13,331 bases of DNA from Pyrobaculum sp. (GTDB lineage: Archaea; Thermoproteota; Thermoprotei; Thermoproteales; Thermoproteaceae): positions 1 to 13,331 of the forward strand of contig JAEMPK010000060.1 in NCBI GenBank assembly GCA_022759345.1, given 5' to 3'. The notes below the pieces were generated by a model that had not been told where the DNA came from, did no database searches, and saw nothing but the letters and a program-made list of their open reading frames with translations. Both the position numbers and the translations under genes were made by a program. Positions 7,409-13,139 of the stretch are shown here, piece after piece; position 1 is the first letter of the stretch, and every line of letters begins with the position of its first letter.

Positions 7409-7551
7409 TCTTTTACGTAGGCGGCTAAGAGGATTAGGCCGACGAAACTGATGAGGATCTTCTTAAGAAGCGACGCCCCAGCCGCGGAGCCGAAGATCAC
7501 AACCACCAAGAGTCCCAACAGGGCGAATTTAAGAGCTGAGAAGAACCCCAT
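7405..7551 (-). CDS. 48-aa two-helix membrane protein upstream of the E1 enzyme
   Basis: This short gene reads ATG GGG TTC TTC on the minus strand. It encodes two hydrophobic helices (about residues 8-27 and 32-45) split by a Gly/Ala/Ser turn and LLKK, with the tail AYVKE. The stop TGA overlaps the ATG of the E1 gene in the classic ATGA arrangement. A TATA box at 7571-7580 lies about 24 nt before its start, so it is the first gene of the operon and leaderless. I do not recognise a family. The combination of promoter, hydrophobic periodicity and coupled stop/start supports a real gene. Its presence suggests a membrane link to the E1 enzyme, but that is only inference. Confidence 0.6.
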   Translation of the reverse strand: MGFFSALKFALLGLLVVVIFGSAAGASLLKKILISFVGLILLAAYVKE

Positions 7552-7570
7552 ACGCCATAGATATAGAGAA

Positions 7571-7580
7571 CATATATAAC
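7571..7580. promoter_or_regulatory. Symmetric TATA box shared by two divergent genes
   Basis: CATATATAAC reads GTTATATATG on the other strand. Its centre is about 24 nt from the ATG at 7551 (minus) and 26 nt from the ATG at 7602 (plus), both ideal leaderless spacings. No other equally placed TATA box is seen for either gene, although CTATTTTTA at 7580-7588 is a weak alternative for the plus strand. Confidence 0.5.
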
Positions 7581-7601
7581 TATTTTTAGAGGGTGGGTAA
7601 T

Positions 7602-8288
7602 ATGGACCTCTTGGAGCTTCTGCGGCGGCGGGTGGTGGTGGGGCATAGGGGCTATCCCCGGCGGGAGCTGGAGAACACCCTCCCCTCCATCGAGGCGGCC
7701 ATCAGCCACGGCGCCGACGTGGTGGAGGTGGACGTCCAGGTGACCGCCGACGGCGTGCCTGTGCTGAGCCACGACGAAACGTTGGAGAGGACCTTCGGCG
7801 TGTCTCTAAACGTGCGGACCGCCACCCTGGCTGAGGTGAAGAAGGTGGAGAAGGGGAGGTACAAAGTCCCCACGCTACAAGAGGCGCTGGAGGTTGCGGC
7901 GGGCCGCGTGGGGATGTTCATAGAGATAAAACACCCAGAAGACACGCCGAGAGTCGTCGAAGTCATCAGGGAGATGGGCGCCGAGAGGTGGACGGCGGTG
8001 ATAAGCTTCCACGAGGAGGCCCTGGCCGGCGTCGACCTATACAAGGGGCTTGTCTACGCCAAGCCCCCCGGCCGGGTGGCAGACGCGAAGAAGCTGGGGT
8101 GCCACCTGGTGCTCCCCCACTTCCGCCTCGCCACGGAGAAAGCCATAGCCTTCGCACACCGCCTCGGCCTCGCCGTAGTGGCCTGGACGGTCAACGACGA
8201 GGCGACCGCCGCGCGGCTGTGGAGCGCCGGGATAGACGGCATAGCCACAGACGACGTAGAGAAGATACGAGAAACAAAGCCGCGTTGA
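7602..8288 (+). CDS. Glycerophosphodiester phosphodiesterase family protein
   Basis: The product (228 aa from ATG 7602) is predicted to hydrolyse glycerophosphodiesters to an alcohol and glycerol phosphate, in phospholipid head-group turnover. The TIM-barrel signature is complete: VGHRGYPRRELENT with His15, Arg16 and Glu24, then VEVDVQVTADGVPVLSHDETL with metal ligands Glu42 and Asp44 and catalytic His57, then FIEIKHPE with Glu108. The late strand VVAWTVNDEATAARLWSAGIDGIATDD is also typical. No signal peptide is visible, so it acts in the cytoplasm. A GTG at 7593 is in frame, but the shared TATA box centred 26 nt before ATG 7602 favours the latter. The gene stands alone, divergent from the E1 operon. 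Confidence 0.88.
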   Translation: MDLLELLRRRVVVGHRGYPRRELENTLPSIEAAISHGADVVEVDVQVTADGVPVLSHDETLERTFGVSLNVRTATLAEVKKVEKGRYKVPTLQEALEVAAGRVGMFIEIKHPEDTPRVVEVIREMGAERWTAVISFHEEALAGVDLYKGLVYAKPPGRVADAKKLGCHLVLPHFRLATEKAIAFAHRLGLAVVAWTVNDEATAARLWSAGIDGIATDDVEKIRETKPR

Positions 8289-8515
8289 GGGTCGCCCAAT
8301 CAACGCCGCTATGTAGCTGGCGAACTCTAAGATCTTGCCGGAAGCGCTCGGCCCTACCAACGGGCTCACGCCCGGCGCCGGCTTGAGCTTAAGCCGTTAA
8401 TGTTCTTGAAATTCTTAATCCTCTCCGGAAACACGTACAGAATCGGCGGATGAGGCGCCGGCTGTGCTCTACGGGTGCCTTTAATATTTTTAAACGAATA
8501 TACCTTTAGGGTTTT
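8289..8515. other. Non-coding gap between the phosphodiesterase and sRNA genes
   Basis: No convincing gene is seen here. The first 110 nt are GC-rich and contain an imperfect hairpin at 8364-8388 (GCTCA...TGAGC outer stem with an inner GCC/GGC stem). A minus-strand frame is open across it but has no homology I recognise. GGCGCCGGCT occurs at 8374-8383 and again at 8454-8463. From 8396 the DNA turns AT-rich and leads to the sRNA promoter. Confidence 0.4.
8486..8495 (+). promoter_or_regulatory. TATA box for the C/D box sRNA
   Basis: ATTTTTAAAC is centred about 26 nt before the box C of the sRNA at 8516, so transcription would begin at or a few nucleotides before the RNA. Confidence 0.5.
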
Positions 8516-8569
8516 GTGATGTGTGGGAGACCTCGCCTGAGTTGTGAGGATTTTGCCGAGTGCTGAGTA
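8513..8569 (+). ncRNA. C/D box sRNA guiding 2'-O-methylation
   Basis: A complete set of boxes is seen in 51 nt: box C GTGATGT (8516-8522), a 14-nt spacer, box D' CTGA (8537-8540), 3 nt, box C' GTGAGGA (8544-8550), a 12-nt guide, and box D CTGA (8563-8566). Box C and C' each differ from the RTGATGA consensus at one base. The spacing is that of archaeal dual-guide sRNAs bound by L7Ae, Nop5 and fibrillarin. The D guide TTTTGCCGAGTG is complementary to CACTCGGCAAAA; from memory the 23S rRNA stretch ACUCGGCAAA before CCGUAACUUCGGG fits 10 or more bases, and the fifth-nucleotide rule would place the methyl on the second C of ACUCGG. I have no target for the D' guide. A TATA box sits at the right distance. 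Confidence 0.7.
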
Positions 8570-8608
8570 CAGAGGTTGTCGTATAGAGGGGAATCCACGT
8601 CGCTATGA

Positions 8609-8620
8609 TTATATATATAC
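8609..8620 (+). promoter_or_regulatory. TATA box for the ABC permease-ATPase operon
   Basis: TTATATATATAC is centred about 34 nt before the GTG at 8648, which implies a short leader of about 8 nt containing GGGG. No closer in-frame start exists; the ATGs at 8628 and 8640 are in another frame. Confidence 0.5.
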
Positions 8621-8647
8621 CTCTGGCATGGCCTCCGGCATGGGGTC

Positions 8648-10027
8648 GTGTGGAGTTTGTTGACGGTGTTGTTGGCGCTCTCCGCCACGTTTATCCGGAT
8701 GGGTGCGGCTCTCGTGGTTACTGTCGCAGTGGCGTATGCCGTTGGGTACGCCATGTATAGGTCTAGGCGGATCGAGGCGGTGGCTCTGCCTATTCTCGAC
8801 GTCTTGCAGTCGGTCCCTATTCTCGGCTTTTTTCCGCTTGCCCTATACGTATTTATAACACTGCTACCCGCCGTGGGCGCCGAGCTCGCCGCGGTGTTTC
8901 TCATATTCACCTCGATGGCGTGGAACCTCATCTTTGGGGTTTACCAATCTCTCAAGACTCTGCCGAGGGAGTACGCGGAGTACGCCCGGCTTTACCTCAA
9001 CGAGCGGCTGAGCCTGGGCCACGTCTACGTCCCGGCGGCGCTTAGGAGCGTCTACTACAACGTGCTTATCTCGTGGGCGAACGCCTTCTTCTTCATAACG
9101 GCGTCGGAGGTCATCACGCTGGGCACAGAGGTCAAGCTGTTCGGCATCGGGAGCCTCGTGGTGTCTGCCTTCGAGAGCAACGACTACGCCACGGCGTATG
9201 TGGGAATTGCGGCTGGCGTGTTGGCCAACCTGGCTCTGTACGTCTTTGTGTTGAGGCGGCTTGTGGAGGAGGTGCCGCAGCCCCCCGCCTACCTGCTTGA
9301 GAAGTTCGCCATCTGGGTGAAACACGGCTTCTACGTAGTTCTAGGCGGCGTGGCTCTGTTTCTGGCGTTGGTGATCTACTACGTCTCGCAGTCGCCCATC
9401 TCGGCGCCCGTCCTGGAAGATCTCTGGCGCGGCTTCGTCAACTCTCTGCTGGACTCCCCATACACCTTAGCCAGAGTGTTAGCTGTGCTCGGGATCTCTG
9501 CGGCGTTGGGTCTGCTGACGTTGGCGGCGGTGGTGAAGAGGCCTAGACTCGAGGTGGGCGTGTTGATCGCTCTTTCTATACTGTCTTCTGTGCCGGCTGT
9601 GTTTTTATACCCGCTTTTCGCTTCTTTCGTGAAGGGGGAAGCCCTTGCTCTCCTTCTCCTCATCCCCGGTAGCGTCGTGTATATAGTCTTTAACCTATTG
9701 GCGGCTAGACGCGACGTGCCGCTGGAGCTGGTGAAGGCCTACCGAATCGGGGGGGTCGTCTACTATCTCCACGTGTTGATACCTGCCTCGTTCCCCTACC
9801 TGGTGACCGGCCTCTTGACGGCTTGGGGCGGCGCGTGGAACGCCACAGTTGTCGCGGAGCCTCTTGCAGACGTGACAGGGCTTGGGAGCTACATGAGCTC
9901 CGCCGCGGAGAGAGGCGACGTCGCTGGGCTGCTCGCCTCGGTGCTTGTAATGACGTCGATAGTGGTGGCTGTTAACAAGACGGTGTGGAAAAAACTTTAC
10001 GAAGCGGCGGCGCGATGGCGCTCTTAG
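8648..10027 (+). CDS. Duplicated ABC transporter permease (nitrate/taurine-type importer)
   Basis: The 459-aa protein holds two binding-protein-dependent permease domains in tandem. The first has helices up to about residue 200 with its cytoplasmic coupling loop near 108-135 (EYARLYLNERLSLGHVYVPAAL). The second starts after about residue 225, with its loop near 357-380 (LVKAYRIGGVVYYLHVLIPASF). The helix pattern, about six per half, and the loop ending in a Pro-containing hydrophobic segment fit the NitT/TauT class. The first loop lacks the usual Gly, so the halves have diverged. The fused permease would form the whole channel. The ATPase gene overlaps its 3' end by 13 nt. A run of seven G at 9749-9755 lies in the second loop region. 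No substrate-binding protein is in the window, so the substrate (anion, sulfonate or vitamin precursor) is unknown. Confidence 0.83.
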   Translation: MWSLLTVLLALSATFIRMGAALVVTVAVAYAVGYAMYRSRRIEAVALPILDVLQSVPILGFFPLALYVFITLLPAVGAELAAVFLIFTSMAWNLIFGVYQSLKTLPREYAEYARLYLNERLSLGHVYVPAALRSVYYNVLISWANAFFFITASEVITLGTEVKLFGIGSLVVSAFESNDYATAYVGIAAGVLANLALYVFVLRRLVEEVPQPPAYLLEKFAIWVKHGFYVVLGGVALFLALVIYYVSQSPISAPVLEDLWRGFVNSLLDSPYTLARVLAVLGISAALGLLTLAAVVKRPRLEVGVLIALSILSSVPAVFLYPLFASFVKGEALALLLLIPGSVVYIVFNLLAARRDVPLELVKAYRIGGVVYYLHVLIPASFPYLVTGLLTAWGGAWNATVVAEPLADVTGLGSYMSSAAERGDVAGLLASVLVMTSIVVAVNKTVWKKLYEAAARWRS

Positions 10028-10749
10028 AGGCTGAGAAAATAAAGAAAACCTACGGGCGCGTTGTGGTGTTTAACGACTTGTCGCTGGCGGTGGAGCAGGG
10101 AGAATTTCTGGCTCTGCTGGGGCCCTCCGGCTGCGGCAAAAGCACGTTGCTCCGCATGTTCGCCGGCCTCGAGAAGCCGGACGAAGGAGTCGTTAAGTTC
10201 AGAGGAGAGCCCATCACGGGGCCGAGAAGAGAGATCGCCCTCATGTTCCAAAGCCCCACGTTGCTCCCCTGGAAGACCGCCATGGACAACGTGGCTCTGC
10301 CCCTGGTGGCGCGGGGCGTGAGCTGGAAAGAGGCGCGGGAGGCCGCCGCGAGGTACCTAGCCTTCGTGGGCCTCTCAGGCTTCGAAGAGGCGTACCCCAG
10401 CCAACTATCCGGAGGGATGCAACAGAGAGTAGCCCTGGCCAGGGCGCTTGCGGTGGAGCCTGAGGTGTTGCTACTCGACGAGCCCTTCTCCGCGCTGGAC
10501 CCCCTCACGGCCGAGAGCCTAAGAGCAGAGCTGGTGAGGCTTTGGCACGACAACTTGACCACGGTGCATACGGTGGTGATGGTCACACATTCGGTAGACG
10601 AGGCGGTCTACGTGGCAAACCGCGTGGTGGTCCTGAGCACCAGGCCCGCCAAGGTGGTGGCCGACGTGAGGATAGACCTGCCCTACCCCCGCAACAGGAA
10701 GAGCCCCGACTTCCAGCGCTACCTAGACCAGGTCTACAGCTACATCTAA
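10015..10749 (+). CDS. ABC transporter ATP-binding protein (nitrate/taurine type)
   Basis: The ATPase energises the duplicated permease. From ATG 10015 it has 244 aa with Walker A GPSGCGKST (36-44), the Q-loop MFQSPTLLPWKT (77-88, Gln79), signature LSGGMQQR (131-138), Walker B VLLLDEP (151-157), the D-loop SALD and switch His192 in VTHSVDEAV. LLPWKTAMDNVALPL after the Q-loop is characteristic of the NitT/TauT family. A GTG 30 nt upstream is in frame, but MALLEAEKIKKTYG is the normal N-terminus. It overlaps the permease end by 13 nt. It stops right after the core domain; relatives in archaea and bacteria often carry an extra C-terminal domain, which here appears as a separate minus-strand gene whose stop overlaps this one. 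Confidence 0.9.
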   Translation: MALLEAEKIKKTYGRVVVFNDLSLAVEQGEFLALLGPSGCGKSTLLRMFAGLEKPDEGVVKFRGEPITGPRREIALMFQSPTLLPWKTAMDNVALPLVARGVSWKEAREAAARYLAFVGLSGFEEAYPSQLSGGMQQRVALARALAVEPEVLLLDEPFSALDPLTAESLRAELVRLWHDNLTTVHTVVMVTHSVDEAVYVANRVVVLSTRPAKVVADVRIDLPYPRNRKSPDFQRYLDQVYSYI

Positions 10750-11192
10750 GAAGGGACCACCCACTCCCCCTCATCGATCTCCACAATCTGCGCAAAGACG
10801 GCCCAGTCCAAAATCCTCCTCGCCCCGTCCTCGCCGTAGCCAAGGCCTGAAAGAAACTCTAGCACCTCCCCCACCTCCACTCTGCCCCTCTCCGAGACGA
10901 ACCTAGCCAAACTGGCGAAGGGCTCCACTTCGGAAAGTCTCTTCTTTAGATACTTCTGAAACTCCCGCAACGGCTTCTCCACGGCGTCGCGGCCCGCCGC
11001 AGTGAGCTCCAGATCGCCGCCGGACGCCTTCAACAAGCCGAGGAACTCCGCCGCGTCGACCACATGGGCGAGGTCGCCGAGATCCGCATCCACGGCATCG
11101 TTTATGTACATGGCGTCTGTCCTCCCACCCAAGTTGTGAATCACCTTCAGAAGCCCAAGGACTTGATCAACCCCCACAGGGGGAAATTTCAC
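10746..11192 (-). CDS. Free-standing AAA-associated C-terminal domain protein (ABC-linked)
   Basis: The 148-aa product resembles the AAA_assoc_C domain (Pfam PF09821, from memory) usually fused to the C-terminus of nitrate/sulfonate-type ABC ATPases. The family pattern is seen in order: VGVDQVLGLLKVIHNLGGR, DLAHVVDAAEFLGLLKASGG, then DLELTAAGRDAVEKPLREFQ, which reads like the typical GLLE-GGR, DLLPIVEAAELLG and LTPLGR blocks. The remainder (about 95-148) looks like a second small winged-helix part. The TAG stop overlaps the TAA of the ATPase gene tail to tail. GTG at 11201 is also in frame, but the TATA box favours GTG 11192. The role is probably regulatory or accessory to the transporter; a direct contact with the ATPase is inferred. 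Confidence 0.75.
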   Translation of the reverse strand: MKFPPVGVDQVLGLLKVIHNLGGRTDAMYINDAVDADLGDLAHVVDAAEFLGLLKASGGDLELTAAGRDAVEKPLREFQKYLKKRLSEVEPFASLARFVSERGRVEVGEVLEFLSGLGYGEDGARRILDWAVFAQIVEIDEGEWVVPS

Positions 11193-11210
11193 AGCCTTCA
11201 CTCCATTGCA

Positions 11211-11221
11211 CTTTAAAAACT
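11211..11221 (-). promoter_or_regulatory. TATA box for the AAA-associated domain gene
   Basis: The minus strand reads AGTTTTTAAAG around here. The centre is about 23 nt before GTG 11192 and only 14 nt before GTG 11201, so the shorter start is preferred. Confidence 0.5.
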
Positions 11222-11229
11222 TGTCGCAC

Positions 11230-11330
11230 GCGCCTTGCCGAGCATCGGCGCGCCACGCGGCGCATCCCCAGGAACTGGTAATTCACATAGAGACTTGCGG
11301 CTGTGGGTCGGTTTTCGCGTCGGAACCGGC
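11230..11330. other. GC-rich intergenic block with two hairpins
   Basis: Between the aIF1A stop and the next minus-strand promoter there are two inverted repeats. At 11230-11253, GCGC and GCGC flank GCCGA-GCA-TCGGC with a 3-nt bulge. At 11307-11330 there is a 7-bp stem (GTCGGTT/AACCGGC with one G-T wobble). The second lies 15-38 nt after the aIF1A stop and could shape its 3' end. No tRNA or C/D box pattern is seen. Confidence 0.35.
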
Positions 11331-11344
11331 GCTTCTCGCTCTGG

Positions 11345-11638
11345 CTACGCGTAGCGGTCTAGGTTCTCGATGGCTTCCGCGAACCCCCTCCTCTTGAGCT
11401 CCTCCACGTCTCTTTTGTCGTATTTATGGACTATGTCCCCCTTCTCGGGGTCGAAGTCCCAAAGAGCGACGATCACGTAGTCCCCGGCCTTGAGCCAAAG
11501 CCTCCTCCTCAGCCGACCGGGGAGCCGCGCGACGCGGATCTGTCCGTCGGCGCATATAACCTTGAACCTCCCGTCGCCCAGCATCTCTACCACTTTGCCC
11601 AATATCTCGCCCTCGCCAGGTACACGAAACTCGGACAT
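11345..11638 (-). CDS. Translation initiation factor aIF1A
   Basis: Archaeal homologue of eIF1A, which binds the A site of the small ribosomal subunit during initiation. The 97-aa sequence is nearly all OB-fold: GEGEILGKVVEMLGDGRFKV, ADGQIRVARLPGRLRRRLWL, AGDYVIVALWDFDPEKGDI, and a C-terminal helix VEELKRRGF. The order and the RLPGRLRRR-WLKAGD blocks are diagnostic, and the length fits archaeal members. A TATA box at 11658-11668 is centred 25 nt before the ATG, so the mRNA is leaderless. The gene is divergent from the TnpB-like gene and appears monocistronic. Confidence 0.92.
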   Translation of the reverse strand: MSEFRVPGEGEILGKVVEMLGDGRFKVICADGQIRVARLPGRLRRRLWLKAGDYVIVALWDFDPEKGDIVHKYDKRDVEELKRRGFAEAIENLDRYA

Positions 11639-11657
11639 TGACCCACTTTCCCGGCCT

Positions 11658-11668
11658 GTTTATAAACA
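11658..11668 (-). promoter_or_regulatory. TATA box for aIF1A
   Basis: The minus strand reads ATGTTTATAAACAGG across this site; the centre is 25 nt before the ATG at 11638. Confidence 0.6.
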
Positions 11669-11737
11669 TTTGGGGCGGCGGGGAAAGGCCGCTGGGCGAA
11701 TGGCGACGCACGGTCTGCGCGGCGCATTGTTGAGTAT

Positions 11738-11750
11738 TCATATTTAAATA
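11738..11750 (+). promoter_or_regulatory. TATA box for the TnpB-like/phosphoesterase operon
   Basis: TTCATATTTAAAT is centred about 24 nt before the ATG at 11768, giving a leaderless transcript. Confidence 0.55.
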
Positions 11751-11767
11751 GGACCATAGAGCGGTAT

Positions 11768-12499
11768 ATGTTCACTTATTTCCTGCGTTGCGACGTCGAG
11801 AAGGCGAGGGAGGCGTTGGGCGGCGACTACAGAGTGGTTGAGCTCGGCGGTGTAGTGCGTCTGGTGGAGAGCTTCGTGTCGCTCTATTTCGGCGACGTGC
11901 CGCTTTGCGTCTATAAAAGCTGGAGGATGACGTACACAGACCCGGCGCAGTTCGGCGTGGCTAAGGCGGAGGTGCTTGTGAGGAGAGACGGCGTCGTTGT
12001 GAGACTTGTAAGGCCGGACGAGAAGATCGGCCTGCCGGAGCTGGTGGAGGGGTCGCCCTTCGTGGTGCACGCCATGGACGTCAACGAAAACGGCGTCGTA
12101 TTCCGCGTCTTCAGAATGGGCGGCTACGTCGAGCTGGCCGCCAAGGGAGTCGCCGGAGGCGTAAAGGAGGCCTTCCACCCAAAGAAGGGAGTCAACCTCC
12201 TCATCGTAGACCTCCCCATAGCGCCTAAGTTCCAGCACCTCCTCGCTGAGGTGTTTGAGCTGGCCCGCGACAACTACGTGGAGCTCCACACGACAATGCT
12301 CTCCGACGTCTGTCCCCTCTGCGGCGGGAGGATGGAGAAGCGGGGGAGACTTGTGTGGTGTCCCCGCTGTAACATCCAGCTCAACAGAGACGTCAACGCC
12401 GTGTGGACCCTGGCGCGCAACATAGTCCGGAGACTCGGCCGGGAGCAACAGCTGGCGGAGCTTAGGGAAATATTTAGGCTATACTACCCCAACGTCTGA
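11768..12499 (+). CDS. Compact TnpB-derived (IS605 OrfB-like) protein, probably nuclease-inactive
   Basis: The C-terminal half of this 243-aa protein follows the TnpB/Cas12f layout. A RuvC-I-like strand HAMDVNENGVVFRVF has Asp104. A RuvC-II-like strand NLLIVDLPIAPKF has Val147-Asp148 where TnpB has Glu-Asp. A zinc ribbon uses Cys182, 185, 198 and 201 (CPLCGG...WCPRCN). RuvC-III NRDVNAVWTLARN has Asp208. Only about 45 residues separate RuvC-I and RuvC-II, and the N-terminal part is about 100 residues, far shorter than the usual ~400-aa TnpB, so this is a strongly reduced version. Loss of the Glu suggests no cleavage; nucleic-acid binding is plausible. No TnpA, transposon ends or IS remnants flank it. 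A housekeeping gene lies on one side and a phosphoesterase 4 nt downstream on the other, so I infer a domesticated cellular protein. Another zinc-ribbon protein of similar layout is possible. Confidence 0.65.
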   Translation: MFTYFLRCDVEKAREALGGDYRVVELGGVVRLVESFVSLYFGDVPLCVYKSWRMTYTDPAQFGVAKAEVLVRRDGVVVRLVRPDEKIGLPELVEGSPFVVHAMDVNENGVVFRVFRMGGYVELAAKGVAGGVKEAFHPKKGVNLLIVDLPIAPKFQHLLAEVFELARDNYVELHTTMLSDVCPLCGGRMEKRGRLVWCPRCNIQLNRDVNAVWTLARNIVRRLGREQQLAELREIFRLYYPNV

Positions 12500-12503
12500 C
12501 GCC

Positions 12504-13139
12504 ATGCGTCTTCTGTTGGTGGCCGACGTACACGACGGCGCCAAGAAGGCGGAGGCCATACCAGGTAGCTTCGACGCAGTGATCGCCGCGGGCGACTTCA
12601 CGTACCGCAGGTCCTTTGAGGCGGCGGTGGAGGCGTTGGAGACCCTCGCGAGAGTGGCGCCGGTCTACTTCGTGCCGGGCAACACAGACCCGCCTGAGCT
12701 TGCACGTTACGAAAGCTCGGCGGTCAAGCCAGTACACGGCCGAACGGCCCCGCTGGGCCCCTACACAGTCGGCGGCGCCGGCGGGAGCCTCCCAACGCCT
12801 TTCGACGACTTGTTCCGCGTCACCGAAGAGGAGCTGGACAGCTTGCTGAGGTCTCTGACGCCGACCCCCCACATACTTGTGACGCACAACCCGCCCCGCG
12901 GCCTCCTAGACAAGGTGGGAAAGGTGCGGCCGGTGGGGAGCACGGCGGTGAGGAGGTACATAGAGGAGAAGCAACCTCTGCTCTCGGTCCACGGCCACAT
13001 CCACGAGGACAGGGGCATAGACATGCTGGGAGGCACAGTCGTCGTCAACCCAGGCCCCCTGAAAGACGGCTTCTACGCAGAGGCGGTGTTAGACGGGACA
13101 AAACTCACCGTGCGTCTGAGGAAGATCAGCGCTCCTTAA
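12504..13139 (+). CDS. Calcineurin-like metallophosphoesterase
   Basis: The 211-aa cytosolic enzyme has the two-metal phosphoesterase motifs: LLLVADVHDG with Asp8 and His10, IAAGDFTY with Asp31, VPGNTDP with Asn60, LVTHNPP with His128, and SVHGHIHED with His163 and His165. GNTD replaces the common GNHD, so the usual general-acid His is Thr61; such variants occur in archaeal and YfcE-like members. The substrate may be a phosphodiester, nucleotide or phosphoprotein; the sequence does not say. The ATG comes 4 nt after the TGA of the TnpB-like gene with no Shine-Dalgarno site, so the two are probably one operon. The 3' end overlaps the convergent partial gene by 14 nt. Confidence 0.88.
   Translation: MRLLLVADVHDGAKKAEAIPGSFDAVIAAGDFTYRRSFEAAVEALETLARVAPVYFVPGNTDPPELARYESSAVKPVHGRTAPLGPYTVGGAGGSLPTPFDDLFRVTEEELDSLLRSLTPTPHILVTHNPPRGLLDKVGKVRPVGSTAVRRYIEEKQPLLSVHGHIHEDRGIDMLGGTVVVNPGPLKDGFYAEAVLDGTKLTVRLRKISAP

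Noticed and set aside
7447..7539. TGATGAG at about 7449 with CTGA at 7536, a possible second C/D box sRNA
   Set aside because: The boxes are about 90 nt apart, too far for this compact class, with no D' and C' boxes between, and they lie inside the 48-aa gene.
8037..8369. 110-aa minus-strand frame across the phosphodiesterase 3' end as a real gene
   Set aside because: No promoter, most of it is antisense to a conserved enzyme, and only the first 30 residues look protein-like.
8289..8400. A tRNA-like fold in the GC-rich gap
   Set aside because: No T-loop consensus, no anticodon arm and no acceptor stem pairing could be found on either strand.
11744..12448. 234-aa minus-strand open frame opposite the TnpB-like gene
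   Set aside because: The product is rich in His, Val and Glu with no motif, while the plus strand has a TATA box, zinc ribbon and RuvC motifs.
11768..12499. An intact IS605/IS607 insertion sequence around the TnpB-like gene
   Set aside because: No TnpA gene, no terminal hairpins or direct repeats were seen, and tightly packed cellular genes flank it.
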